The position numbers were made by a program, and so were the translations under genes. This document shows positions 36,731-45,845 of a stretch of DNA of 64,000 nt, piece after piece. The notes below the pieces were generated by a model. It worked only from the letters and a program-made list of their open reading frames with translations. It was not told the DNA's origin and searched no databases. The number at the start of each line of letters is the position of its first letter. Position 1 is the first letter of the stretch. Source of the stretch: Herpetosiphonaceae bacterium (GTDB taxonomy: Bacteria; Chloroflexota; Chloroflexia; Chloroflexales; Herpetosiphonaceae); the NCBI GenBank assembly GCA_026003835.1, contig BPHZ01000004.1:186001-250000 (forward strand), written 5' to 3'.

Positions 36731-39700
36731 ATGAACCTGCGTCGACGTTGGCGTAGCAGCATCTCTGCGAAAATTATCTTTGTCGTCTGGACAGTGAGCC
36801 TGCTCCCACTCCTCTTCCTGGGCCTCTATGGATCGCTAACGCTCCAAAGCGGCCATGCCGAGATCGCGGCCCAGGAGTACGCCGCGATGAAGCGCCTGGC
36901 CGTCCAGCAGGCGGAAGAAACCACGACACTCCGCGTGCGAGATCTGGATCACCAGCTCGGCGAAGTTAAACGCATCCTTGAGCTGTTACGCCGTGAGCTG
37001 GAAGCAGTCTACGCGTTACCGCCGCCGTCCGACTTGCCTGTTGAGCTGCAGCGCGATCCCCGGTATGGCTTCCATTGGTCCCACGCAGGTGCTGATGGCC
37101 CGACCTACTGGCTTACTGCGGCATATACATTCAGCGCGGAGCTGGACGATGATCTCCGCCGTAGTGGTCGGATAGAATCCCTGCTTCGGCAGATTTACGA
37201 GGTAGAACAGGGGCGATTCGCAAACATCTACCTTAATACAGCCAGCGGCCTTGGCGTGATCTATCCGCAAGTCGATGTGCCGGCGATGGTGGAGCTTGGT
37301 CTGCTCCCAGCCGATCTCTCCTTTCCGGAGGTGTCATTTTACGCCCTCGCCGATCCTGCGCACAACCCGAGCCGGGAGATTACATGGACTCCTCCATATC
37401 TGGATCCGGTTGGGAAGGGCTGGATGGTCACAGCCATGGCTCCGGTCTACGCGCCCAATGGTACATTTGAGGGTGTATTGGGCGCCGATCTTACCCTTCA
37501 GACGCTGCTGAACGACCTGTTGGCGCCAAGCCTGACCTACAGGCAGCAGTACACCTTGTTGCTTGACGCTGATGGTCTGGTCGTCGCGGCACCGGAGAAC
37601 AGACGCGCCGAGCTGGGCTGGCCCTCAAGCGCCGCTCCTGGAGAGTTCAATCTGGGCCGCTCGGAGCGATCCGCCTGGCAGGAGGTGCTCGCGCCGCTAC
37701 TGGATGGGAACATCAGGCATGCCGAGATCGATCTCCCCGAAGGCCGGCGCTACCTCTTTAATGGCTGGGTGGAGGCAACTGGATGGCATGTTGTCACAGT
37801 GCTGCCGGAGGAAGACATCATCGGCCCACTGCAGCCTATGCGCGAGTCCAATCTGCAGACGTTGCGGGCGATCGGTCAGAACGTTTTGCTGGCAGCGCTG
37901 CTGGCCCTGGCAATCGCACCGCTCATCGGCATCGCATTGAGTAGACAGATCACCCGGCCGCTACGCAGCTTTACACAGCAGGTATCCGCACTGGCAGCGG
38001 GCACGGGGCCGCTGCAGCCGGTTTCCGTCAGCGGCCAGGATGAGGTCGGAAGGCTGGCGCGCGCCTTCAACCGTATGGTTGATGAGCTGAACGCGCGCAC
38101 GCGGCAGATCGAGGAGCAGCAAAAGATCCTCCAGGAGCGCAATGCCGAGCTTACAGCACTCAACGCTGTTATCTCATCACTGCATAGCTCACTCAACCTG
38201 AGTGATGTCTACAAGACCGCGCTTCAGCAAAGCCTGCAGTTCCTGGGCTGTGAGTATGGAATGATCTACCTGCTGGATGGAGATAAGCTTCAGATCGAGC
38301 GAGCTATTCTGCCTGAGGATGTAGCACAGCATGTGCAACCTGTCGCCGAGCGCGGCCTTTCCGGGGAGGTGCTGCGGCTGCGAGCGCCGGTGATCTCGAC
38401 CGATCTATCGCAGGACTCGCGTATCCGTGTGGCGCCTGAGCACCGTGGCAACCTGCGCGCCTACCTGGGTGTGCCGCTCCAGCATGCCGGCATGCTCTAC
38501 GGAGTGCTTGCCGTGCTCACCGAGTCGGAGCGGGTTTTTAGCCCGCGTGAGATTGCCCTTATGCAGGCGATCGGTGAGCAGGTCGGTATGGCGATCGCTA
38601 ACGCGCAGCTCTACGCCGATCTCCAGCGCTCCTATGCGAAGCTGGCGGCGGCCCAGGAGGAGGCTACCAGGGCGCAGCGCCTGCGGGCCATCGGCCAGCT
38701 TGCCAGCGGTATCGCCCATGACTTCAACAACATGCTCACCGGAATTATGGGCTTCACAAACCTGCTGATGCTTGACGAAACCGATCCGGAGCGGCGCCAT
38801 ATGCTTGCCGCCATTGAGCGTACCGTTGGGGATGGCGCGGCGCTCGTGGCTCGCATGCAGGAGTTCGGCCGTGTCCGGCGCGACCAGCCTCGCTCGCCAG
38901 TCAACCTCAACGCCATCGTCGAGGAGGCCGTCGAACTCACCAGGCCCCGCTGGCGTGATACTGCCCAGGCCAGCGGTGTGCCAATCACCCTCAATCTTGA
39001 CCTGGCGCCGTTGCCGCTGATCCCCGGCGATCCCGCTGGTTTGCGCGAGATGCTGACAAATCTGATCCTCAACGCTCTCGATGCCATGCCCGACGGCGGT
39101 ACGCTGCGCATCGTAACGGAGCAACAGGCAGAGGTCGTGCTGCTGCATATGAGCGATACGGGGGTAGGCATAGCCCCGGAGGTACGCGACCGTATCTTCG
39201 AGCCCTTCTTCACGACAAAGGGGATCCAGGGCCACGGTTTGGGATTGGCGATGGTTAAGGCGATCATCTCGCACCATGGCGGTAAGATCGATGTTATGAG
39301 TAGCCCCAACAGCGGCACAACGTTTACCATCCAACTGCCGCTGCGAAGTGGTGAGATAGAGAGCGTAGAGGAGATCCGAACCGTTGAGCAGCCGGGCCTG
39401 CGTCTGCTCGTTATCGAAGATGATCCGGTTGTCCGGAGTGGGCTCGTCGAGCTATTGCGGCGCTGGGGCCATGACGTTACTGCCGCCGCAGACGGCGAAG
39501 CTGGGATCGCCGCCTTTGTACCCGGCAACGTTGATGTCGTCATCACCGATCTAGGGATGCCGAAGATCAGTGGGTGGGATGTTATCAAGGCAGTTCGCGA
39601 TGTCGATCCCGCTGTACGCATCATCCTCCTGACAGGCTGGGGCAACCAGATCCAGCTTGAGGCGGTCTTGGAAGCGGGCGCTAATGCGCTGTTGAGCAAG

Positions 39701-39772
39701 CCCTACGCGCCGGAACGGCTCCGCGCTCTGCTCGCAGAGCTAACGATCAATAAGCTTAATATGCTATCATAG
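36731..39772 (+). CDS. Hybrid sensor histidine kinase with Cache, HAMP, GAF and receiver domains
   Basis: A 1013-residue membrane sensor. A first transmembrane helix (residues ~13-33) precedes an extracytoplasmic double-Cache-like domain (~35-370, with YPQVDVPAMV and LLDADGLVVAAPENR). A second helix (~385-405, LLAALLALAIAPLIGIAL) leads to HAMP (RPLRSFTQQ…DEVGRLARAFNRMVDEL). A GAF domain (~500-640) follows. The kinase core has the phospho-His in SGIAHDFNNMLTG, LTNLILNALDAMPDGG, DTGVGIAPEVRDRIFEPFFTT and GHGLGLAMVKAI. The receiver domain at the C-terminus carries the Asp in VDVVITDLGMP. It probably senses a small extracellular ligand. The output partner is not adjacent. Confidence 0.93.
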   Translation: MNLRRRWRSSISAKIIFVVWTVSLLPLLFLGLYGSLTLQSGHAEIAAQEYAAMKRLAVQQAEETTTLRVRDLDHQLGEVKRILELLRRELEAVYALPPPSDLPVELQRDPRYGFHWSHAGADGPTYWLTAAYTFSAELDDDLRRSGRIESLLRQIYEVEQGRFANIYLNTASGLGVIYPQVDVPAMVELGLLPADLSFPEVSFYALADPAHNPSREITWTPPYLDPVGKGWMVTAMAPVYAPNGTFEGVLGADLTLQTLLNDLLAPSLTYRQQYTLLLDADGLVVAAPENRRAELGWPSSAAPGEFNLGRSERSAWQEVLAPLLDGNIRHAEIDLPEGRRYLFNGWVEATGWHVVTVLPEEDIIGPLQPMRESNLQTLRAIGQNVLLAALLALAIAPLIGIALSRQITRPLRSFTQQVSALAAGTGPLQPVSVSGQDEVGRLARAFNRMVDELNARTRQIEEQQKILQERNAELTALNAVISSLHSSLNLSDVYKTALQQSLQFLGCEYGMIYLLDGDKLQIERAILPEDVAQHVQPVAERGLSGEVLRLRAPVISTDLSQDSRIRVAPEHRGNLRAYLGVPLQHAGMLYGVLAVLTESERVFSPREIALMQAIGEQVGMAIANAQLYADLQRSYAKLAAAQEEATRAQRLRAIGQLASGIAHDFNNMLTGIMGFTNLLMLDETDPERRHMLAAIERTVGDGAALVARMQEFGRVRRDQPRSPVNLNAIVEEAVELTRPRWRDTAQASGVPITLNLDLAPLPLIPGDPAGLREMLTNLILNALDAMPDGGTLRIVTEQQAEVVLLHMSDTGVGIAPEVRDRIFEPFFTTKGIQGHGLGLAMVKAIISHHGGKIDVMSSPNSGTTFTIQLPLRSGEIESVEEIRTVEQPGLRLLVIEDDPVVRSGLVELLRRWGHDVTAAADGEAGIAAFVPGNVDVVITDLGMPKISGWDVIKAVRDVDPAVRIILLTGWGNQIQLEAVLEAGANALLSKPYAPERLRALLAELTINKLNMLS

Positions 39773-39826
39773 TTTCGGCAAGCACTTGAGGCGCAGCAGA
39801 TCCTAAGCTGATAAAGAGGAGGTGCC

Positions 39827-40993
39827 ATGACCAGGCAGTTACTATCAGAGCGCGTGAGAAGCGTGCCTCCCTCGGGGATCCGGCGCTTTTTCGATATTGC
39901 TGCTACAATGCGGGATGTGATCTCGCTCGGCATCGGCGAGCCGGATTTTGTTACACCCGATGTCATCCGTCGCGCAGGCATCGCCTCAATTGAGGCGGGC
40001 TATACCGCGTACACCTCAAACTCGGGCCTGCTGGAGCTGCGTCAGGCGCTCTCCGATCACCTGGCCCGGCTCTACGGCGTTCATTACGACCCAGAGATTG
40101 AGCTCCTGATCACCGTGGGTGTCAGCGAGGCCCTGCAGAACGCCATGCTGGCGCTGATCGATCCCGGCGACGAGGTCATTATCCCTGAGCCTTGCTTTGT
40201 GGCCTACGGCGCTAGCGTGATATTTGCAGGCGGCACCCCGGTCTATGTGCCAACCAGAGTTGAGGAGCAGTTCCAGGTTACAGGCGCGGCTATTGAGGCA
40301 GCGATTACGCCACGGACAAAAGCCATGCTGATCGGCTACCCCAATAATCCCACCGGCGCGGTCATGTCGCGCGAACGGCTGCTGGAGATCGCGCAGGTTG
40401 CCGAGCGCCACGATCTGATCGTTTTCTCGGATGAGATCTACGACCGGCTGGTCTATGGTACTGAACACACCTGCTTTGCCTCATTGCCGGGCATGCGCGA
40501 GCGTACTGTGCTGCTCGGCGGATTCTCCAAGGCCTACGCGATGACCGGTTGGCGTCTTGGCTACCTGGCCGCTGGGGCGGAGATCACCGGCGCCGTACGG
40601 AAGATTCACCAGTATGCAATTATGTCGGCGCCGACGATGAGCCAGCATGCGGCGCTTGCTGCGCTCCGCGAAGGTGAGGAGGCGGTCGGCGCAATGGTGG
40701 CCGAGTATGATCGGCGCCGCCAGGTTATTGTGAGCGGCCTCAACCAGATCGGGCTGCCAACCTTTGAGCCCCAGGGCGCCTTTTACGCCTTCCCACAGGT
40801 TGGGCACCTTGGGCTGACCAGCGAAGATTTTGCGGAGCGGCTCCTGACGGAGGAGCATGTTGCAGTTGTTCCGGGCGATGCGTTTGGACCGAGCGGCGCA
40901 GGCTTCGTACGCGCCTGCTACGCGACAAGTCTGGATAAAATTGAGGAAGCGCTGGAGCGCATTGAGCGCCTGGTTCGCAGACTCCAGGAGTAG
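39827..40993 (+). CDS. Class I/II aminotransferase (aspartate-aminotransferase fold)
   Basis: A 388-residue PLP enzyme. Visible are SLGIGEPDFVTPD, the substrate-side YTSNSGLLELRQAL, GYPNNPTGAVM (Asn contacting PLP), FSDEIYDRLVYG (Asp and Tyr of the cofactor site), GGFSKAYAMTGWRLGY with the Schiff-base lysine, and FVRACYATS with the carboxylate-binding arginine. This subfamily covers aromatic and aspartate aminotransferases, and the exact substrate is not clear. The ribosome site AAAGAGGAGG is strong. The next gene starts 8 bases after the stop. Confidence 0.92.
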   Translation: MTRQLLSERVRSVPPSGIRRFFDIAATMRDVISLGIGEPDFVTPDVIRRAGIASIEAGYTAYTSNSGLLELRQALSDHLARLYGVHYDPEIELLITVGVSEALQNAMLALIDPGDEVIIPEPCFVAYGASVIFAGGTPVYVPTRVEEQFQVTGAAIEAAITPRTKAMLIGYPNNPTGAVMSRERLLEIAQVAERHDLIVFSDEIYDRLVYGTEHTCFASLPGMRERTVLLGGFSKAYAMTGWRLGYLAAGAEITGAVRKIHQYAIMSAPTMSQHAALAALREGEEAVGAMVAEYDRRRQVIVSGLNQIGLPTFEPQGAFYAFPQVGHLGLTSEDFAERLLTEEHVAVVPGDAFGPSGAGFVRACYATSLDKIEEALERIERLVRRLQE

Positions 40994-41001
40994 GAAACAC
41001 G

Positions 41002-41313
41002 ATGTCTCAGAACGATCTGATCTGCTACGTCGGTAACGAACCGGCAACAGCTACCTGCATCACCTGCCGGAGACCAATCTGCGAAGAGCATACCCAGATG
41101 GGCCAGCCGTTTATCTCGCTCGGCGATCTGGGCCGCGCCGCTCTCCAGACGCCGGCAATGTTGTTCGGGCCGCCGCTTGACGAGGTGCCCTACTGCCCAA
41201 CCTGCCGTGAAGACCTTGCCAACAGGCGCACTGCCGAGCAAATGAAACTACTCGCCATCTTGCTGCTCCTCCTGGCGCTGGCCGGCCTTGGCATCTACGC
41301 CTTTGTCACCTAG
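41002..41313 (+). CDS. Zinc-finger (B-box-like) tail-anchored small protein
   Basis: A 103-residue protein. Two Cys pairs and a Cys/His segment (CYVGNEPATATCITCRRPICEEH, then YCPTCRED) would bind zinc in a B-box-like arrangement. Residues ~81-101 (MKLLAILLLLLALAGLGIYAF) form a single C-terminal membrane anchor. The zinc domain thus faces the cytoplasm at the membrane. Its role is unknown. Spacing to both neighbours is about ten bases, so it is part of an operon with the aminotransferase and the glycosyltransferase. Confidence 0.82.
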   Translation: MSQNDLICYVGNEPATATCITCRRPICEEHTQMGQPFISLGDLGRAALQTPAMLFGPPLDEVPYCPTCREDLANRRTAEQMKLLAILLLLLALAGLGIYAFVT

Positions 41314-41322
41314 GAGGTCGCC

Positions 41323-42003
41323 TTGCTCCTATCGGTTATTATCCCTTGCTACAACGAGTCGGCGACGGTGCGCCAGCTCTTGGCAAAGGTGCGGGCTGTG
41401 AATCTTCCGATGCAAATTATTGCTGTCGATGATTGCTCAAAAGATGAAACCTACTGCATCCTCCAGGAAGAGGCTCGCTCGCATCCTATGCTTGTCCTGC
41501 GCCATGCGGTGAACAGAGGTAAAGGAGCGGCGATCCGCACCGGTCTGGCCTACGCTACTGGTCAGATCGTCATTATTCAAGATGCCGATCTGGAGTACGA
41601 TCCGAACGACTACTACGAGCTGGTCAAGCCGATTGCCGATGGCCGGGTTGATGTCGTCTTTGGATCGCGCTTCATGGGTAGCCATACGGGCATGTATTTT
41701 TGGAATGCGCTCGGCAATAAGGGGCTCACATTTCTCACTAACTTTCTGTTCAACTGCTGGATCTCCGATATGGAGACGTGTTATAAAGTCATGCGCACGG
41801 AGATCATGCGCAGCCTGAACCTCAAGAGCAACGATTTTCGCATCGAGGCAGAGATTACCGCGAAGGTGCTCAAACAGGGCCATCGTATCCTGGAGGTACC
41901 AATTACCTACGTCGGGCGTACCTACGAGGAGGGCAAGAAGATGCACCCCAAGTACGGCTTTCTGACTATTCTGGCCCTGTTGCGCTATCGGCTGATGGAT
42001 TGA
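41323..42003 (+). CDS. Family 2 glycosyltransferase (dolichol-phosphate-mannose-synthase type)
   Basis: A 226-residue GT-A enzyme. It has SVIIPCYNESATV at the nucleotide-sugar site, IIAVDDCSKDET, the metal-binding DAD in VIIQDADLEYDP, the acceptor-side DMETCYKVMR and EAEITAKVLKQG. There is no membrane domain, so it probably makes a lipid-linked sugar at the membrane surface. The start codon is TTG, chosen because AGGAGGT stands five bases upstream and no ATG occurs before the conserved N-terminus. Confidence 0.9.
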   Translation: MLLSVIIPCYNESATVRQLLAKVRAVNLPMQIIAVDDCSKDETYCILQEEARSHPMLVLRHAVNRGKGAAIRTGLAYATGQIVIIQDADLEYDPNDYYELVKPIADGRVDVVFGSRFMGSHTGMYFWNALGNKGLTFLTNFLFNCWISDMETCYKVMRTEIMRSLNLKSNDFRIEAEITAKVLKQGHRILEVPITYVGRTYEEGKKMHPKYGFLTILALLRYRLMD

Positions 42004-42080
42004 GCTTGGGGAGTTGGATGCCCGGTCCTAAAGACCCCCACCACCTGGGTCGTGGACGACCATACATAAAGGAAGAGAGC

Positions 42081-43271
42081 ATGGTTTCGCAAAACGAGTT
42101 GCTGGCGATGGCGGAGCGCTACCTGTTGCAGACCTACGCCCGGCCTGCTTTTGTTCTGGAACGTGGCAGCGGCGTCGAGCTGTTTGATATGACCGGCCGG
42201 CGCTATCTGGACTTTGTCGCCGGTATTGCGGTCAACGCCTTCGGCTATGCCGACCCGGCGATGCTCCAGGTCATTTCTGAGCAGGCGGCACAGCTGATCC
42301 ACACTTCAAATCTCTACCATACCGCCCCGGCTATTGAGCTGGCCCAGGCGTTGGCGGAAGCCTCGTTCGCCGACCGGGTTTTCTTTTGTAACTCGGGTGC
42401 AGAGGCAGTCGAGGGCGCGTTGAAGTTTGCTCGCAAGGCGGCGCGCGAGCGCTACGGAGAAGGCCGGCCAGGAATCCTCGCCTTTGAAGGTTCTTTCCAC
42501 GGCCGTACAATGGGTGCGCTGGCTGCCACCTCCCGCGAGAAGTATCGAAAACCATTCGAGCCGGTGATGCCTGGGGTACGCTTCGCGCCTTACAACGATC
42601 TCCTCGCCGCCGAGCAGGCCTTTGGCGCTGATCTCTGCGCGGTGATCGTCGAGCCGATCCAGGGAGAGGGTGGGCTACGCAGTGCCTCACCCGCGTTTCT
42701 GCGCGGCCTGCGCGAGCTGTGCGACCGCCACGGTGCGCTCCTGATCTTCGATGAGATCCAGTGCGGTTTGGGGCGTACGGGAAGGCTATGGGCGCATGAG
42801 GAGAGCGGCGTCACTCCCGATATCATGGTTCTGGCGAAGCCGCTCGGCGGTGGTCTGCCCATCGGCGCGATCCTGCTGACCGAGGCAGTGGCGCAGCATA
42901 TCCACGTCGGCGACCACGGCAGCACATTTGCCGGCAGTCCGCTCGTTTGTGCGGTCGCGCTGGCAGCCTTCCATCGCCTCAGCGACCCGGTCTTTCTGGC
43001 CCATGTGCGTGAGGTCGGCGACTATCTAACAGAGCAGCTCGAAGGGCTGCGCGAGGAGTTGCCCCAACAGGTGCTGGAGCACCGGGGCCGGGGCTTGATG
43101 CAAGGGCTGCGGCTTACCATCCCCGCCGCTGAGGTCCAGGCCAGAGCGATGGATCGCGGGCTGCTAGTCGCCACTGCCGGCGAAGATATCCTGCGTATGG
43201 TGCCGCCGCTGATCGTCGAGAAGGAGCACATCGATGAGGCGTTGAGCATTCTGCGACAAGCGCTGGTGTGA
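42081..43271 (+). CDS. argD: Class III aminotransferase, acetylornithine aminotransferase type
   Basis: A 396-residue PLP enzyme. It has GSGVELFDMTGRRYLDFVAGIAVNAFGY at the N-terminus, the phosphate-binding NSGAEAVEGALKFARK, FHGRTMGALAAT, IVEPIQGEGG, LIFDEIQCGLGRTG (Asp for pyridine N) and MVLAKPLGGGLPIGA with the cofactor lysine. It would convert N-acetylglutamate semialdehyde to N-acetylornithine in arginine synthesis; ornithine- or GABA-type substrates are possible. The ATG at 42081 follows AAAGGAAGAGAG. Confidence 0.87.
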   Translation: MVSQNELLAMAERYLLQTYARPAFVLERGSGVELFDMTGRRYLDFVAGIAVNAFGYADPAMLQVISEQAAQLIHTSNLYHTAPAIELAQALAEASFADRVFFCNSGAEAVEGALKFARKAARERYGEGRPGILAFEGSFHGRTMGALAATSREKYRKPFEPVMPGVRFAPYNDLLAAEQAFGADLCAVIVEPIQGEGGLRSASPAFLRGLRELCDRHGALLIFDEIQCGLGRTGRLWAHEESGVTPDIMVLAKPLGGGLPIGAILLTEAVAQHIHVGDHGSTFAGSPLVCAVALAAFHRLSDPVFLAHVREVGDYLTEQLEGLREELPQQVLEHRGRGLMQGLRLTIPAAEVQARAMDRGLLVATAGEDILRMVPPLIVEKEHIDEALSILRQALV

Positions 43272-43385
43272 GGGTGTCGAGCCTTGAGCTGACCGTGATA
43301 TTGAAAGCCCAAAACCGTATGAGCATGCTGCCGCCGTGCTCCTATCAAAGATCCCAAATGCGAAACTCATAGAAGGAGATAGTCT

Positions 43386-44672
43386 ATGCCGGTTGTAGCC
43401 GCACTAGGCGCACAATGGGGCGATGAAGGGAAAGGGCGGATCGTCGATCTTCTGGCCCAGCAGGCGCGCATGATCATTCGATCAGCTGGTGGCCCGAATG
43501 CCGGCCATACCGTCATCAATCAGCTGGGCACCTTTCGCCTGCACCTGGTTCCTGCCGGGATCTTCAACAGCGAGGCGACGAATGTTATCGGGAGCAACGT
43601 GGTTGTTGATCCGGCTGTGCTCATCTCAGAGCTTGAAATGATCGCCGCAGCTGGCGTCACGCCTGGAAAACTGTATATCAGCGATCGCGCCCATGTGATC
43701 ATGCCCTATCACATCCAGCTCGACCAGCTTGAGGAACAGGCGAAGGGCGAGGCCAGACTCGGCACAACCGGCCGTGGCGTTGGCCCGGCCTACGCCGATA
43801 AAGTCAATCGCATCGGCATCCGCATGGGCGACCTGCTCCACGAGGAGACGCTTCTCAGCCGTCTCACCTATGTTCTCGAACAGAAGCAGCGTATCCTGAC
43901 AAAGCTCTACGGTGTCACACCCTCGGTCTCGCTCCATGAGACCTACTTGCAGTATCTGGGCTATGGGCGCAGGCTACGTGAGTACATTACGCCCATCCAT
44001 CCAATTGTGCAGCGGGCGCTGGAGCAGGATGCGCCGATGTTGCTTGAGGGGAACCAGGGGGCGCTGCTGGATCTGGACTATGGCACCTTTCCATATGTGA
44101 CATCGACTGCGACCAGCGCGCCCGGCCTGCTCCAGGGGGCCGGAATCCCACCCAACAGGCTCAACAGCGTGATCGGTGTGTTCAAGGCCTATACGACTCG
44201 CGTTGGCGCGGGGCCATTCCCAACCGAACAGGAGGGCAGCCTGGGAGATGAGCTTCGTGAGCGTGGTAAGGAGTATGGAACGACGACCGGGCGGCCGCGC
44301 CGTTGTGGCTGGTTCGATGCCGTGCTGGCACGCTATGTCACCGAAGTGAACGGGATTGATACGATCGCTCTTACCAAGCTCGACGTTCTTGATTCCATGA
44401 AGCGCATCCGTATTTGTGTTGGCTACAAGCTTCACGACACTGAGTTGGATTACCTGCCCAGCACACCCAGCGTGCTCAACGCCGTCGAGCCGATCTATGA
44501 GGAGCTGCGTGGCTGGAATCAATCGACCAGCCATGTACGCCGCTTTGAAGATCTGCCTGAGGAGGCGCAGACCTATGTCGCGCGCATCTGTGAGCTGGTC
44601 GGTGCCCGTTTGGGAATGATCTCGATTGGGCCGGAGCGCGATCAGATGATAATGATAACAAAAGTCTTCTAG
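43386..44672 (+). CDS. purA: Adenylosuccinate synthetase
   Basis: The canonical enzyme joining IMP and aspartate with GTP in AMP synthesis. The 428 residues have the family length and motifs: [71 protein letters not shown] and the aspartate loop [14 protein letters not shown]. A near-consensus ribosome site (GAAGGAGA) precedes the ATG, and a terminator follows. It shows what the PurA-like protein at 33865 has lost. Confidence 0.97.
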   Translation: [428 protein letters not shown]

Positions 44673-44699
44673 ATCACAAGGCTTGCGCACAACAAAGAA

Positions 44700-44724
44700 C
44701 GCACCACCAACAACTGGTGGTGCG
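44700..44724 (+). terminator. Terminator of purA
   Basis: CGCACCACCA pairs exactly with TGGTGGTGCG around ACAAC (10-bp stem), followed by CTTTGCTTT. It lies 27 bases after the stop codon. The stem can also serve the converging tRNA-Cys transcript. Confidence 0.82.
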
Positions 44725-44735
44725 CTTTGCTTTGG

Positions 44736-44807
44736 AGGCGGCGACCGGATTCGAACCGGTGAATGGCGGTTTTGCAGACCGCTGCCTTACCACTTGGCTA
44801 CGCCGCC
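44736..44807 (-). tRNA. tRNA-Cys (GCA)
   Basis: Read leftward it forms a full cloverleaf. Acceptor GGCGGCG/CGCCGCC, anticodon arm GCGGTCTGCAAAACCGC with GCA in the loop, T arm CCGGTTCGAATCCGG, discriminator T and an encoded CCA (44733-44735). Confidence 0.95.
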
Positions 44808-44911
44808 GGGGTCTTTGGCTGCGACCCCGGAATTATATCATAAGAGAGGATTCTGAGCAACTTTTGCGTCAAGGCGACCTGGGTGCAGGTTGTGTTGCTG
44901 AAGCTTAGCAT

Positions 44912-45136
44912 AGGGGACAGCGCATAAGGGCAGCGCAGGGAGCGACGGTTCATCACGAGCTGCAGCGCTAGTCGTGCCGCCTGTCCCTCAGCTCAAGGCC
45001 ACCAACAGCCGTAGCAAATATCTACCACCTGTTGCACAACCGAAAACTTCTAGCAGGGCCATGTCAACATCAGACGCGCCACAGCAGACGGACGCCGTAA
45101 AACGAGGGGTGGAGGGTTCCCCAATCCCTCCTTTTT
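44912..45136 (+). ncRNA. Possible structured RNA ending in a terminator
   Basis: A gene-free stretch opens with GGGACAG (44914) pairing to CTGTCCC (44981) around a GC-rich interior. It ends with a canonical terminator: GGAGGG/CCCTCC and TTTTT (45111-45136). No protein frame is convincing. It could be an unrecognised small RNA, but no clear promoter was found, so confidence is low. Confidence 0.3.
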
Positions 45137-45228
45137 CCCGTTGGAATGCGATAAAACCGGGACGTTGACACCACCTGCACTTCTAAGTATGTGCCACACA
45201 ATCGCTTGACGGGACGCTCGCCAGTGGC

Positions 45229-45285
45229 TCTCACCCCGGTCCACTGCGCGTGCCACCCCGCTCCTGGGTTGCGGGAGCGGGGGCA
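45229..45285 (-). repeat. Palindromic REP-like repeat, copy 1
   Basis: CTCACCCCGG, then CCACCCCGCTCC pairing imperfectly with GGGAGCGGGG. It matches the element at 48660-48722 in inverted orientation. Confidence 0.65.
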
Positions 45286-45375
45286 GGAGGGAGGGCGGCG
45301 CGCCCGCGCGGGTAGGACGTATCGTACCAGAGCGACGGTGTCAAGATACCATCTGTCACATCCTTAGTTGCCTGC

Positions 45376-45404
45376 TTGCACGAAGAAGTGAACTATGGTA
45401 GAAT
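45376..45404 (+). promoter_or_regulatory. Promoter of tRNA-Trp
   Basis: -35 TTGCAC (45376-45381) and -10 TAGAAT (45399-45404), 17 bases apart, 14 bases before the tRNA. Confidence 0.65.
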
Positions 45405-45417
45405 GACGAAGCCTTGA

Positions 45418-45490
45418 ACGGGGGTAGCTCAATCGGTAGAGCAGCGGTCTCCAAAATCGCAGGTTGCAGGTTCGAGTCCTGTCCCCCGTG
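45418..45490 (+). tRNA. tRNA-Trp (CCA)
   Basis: Acceptor ACGGGGG/CCCCCGT, D arm GCTC…GAGC, anticodon arm GCGGTCTCCAAAATCGC with CCA, T arm CAGGTTCGAGTCCTG, discriminator G and an encoded CCA to 45493. Confidence 0.95.
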
Positions 45491-45506
45491 CCACCAGATG
45501 GCGCAG

Positions 45507-45534
45507 AGCGCGGAGCATACGTGCCGCGCTTTTT
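45507..45534 (+). terminator. Terminator of tRNA-Trp
   Basis: AGCGCGG pairs with CCGCGCT around a 10-base loop and runs into TTTT. No protein gene follows on this strand, so the tRNA is monocistronic. Confidence 0.82.
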
Positions 45535-45676
45535 GTGTGCCCATTTCCGTCAAAACTAAGAGCAGGTTGTTAAGGTGCTTCTGATCAGGAGGGCCTTAGC
45601 AGTCCGACCTGATGGCTTCGCTGCGTTACTACTGTAAGGTTGACAGCCCGAGCAGTAACACCCTGAAGCCACAACA

Positions 45677-45733
45677 AGAGCCCAGTCTCGCTAGAGAGCC
45701 CCGTAGGGCGATGTGGCGGCGAGACTGGGCTCT
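45677..45733 (-). terminator. Perfect 15-bp hairpin at the end of the HTH remnant
   Basis: AGAGCCCAGTCTCGC (45677-45691) and its exact complement (45719-45733) enclose 27 bases. On the leftward strand it lies at the stop codon of the XRE-like remnant and is followed by TTGTTGT, as a terminator would be. Confidence 0.6.
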
Positions 45734-45845
45734 CGTGTTTCTTCGCTGATAAGCTCTGCTGTTTGAACTCCCAGGGCTTTTGCAATCTTCCCGAGGGTCT
45801 TGATACCAGGGTACCCACGGTCTCTCCGTACCATGTTCATGATAC
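45691..45845 (-). pseudogene. XRE-type HTH regulator, C-terminal remnant
   Basis: The leftward frame reads RRDRGYPGIKTLGKIAKALG, then VQTAELISEETREP. This is the last helices of a Cro/C1-type helix-turn-helix domain, as found in antitoxins of HigA/XRE type. The first half of the domain is missing. In its place stands the truncated attC-like copy D, which breaks off inside its terminal hairpin. The junction looks like a deletion that fused the end of an old cassette gene to the repeat. Confidence 0.7.

Noticed and set aside
44733-45493. tmRNA, RNase P or SRP RNA between the tRNAs
   Set aside because: I looked for their conserved cores and tag-frame features and found none.
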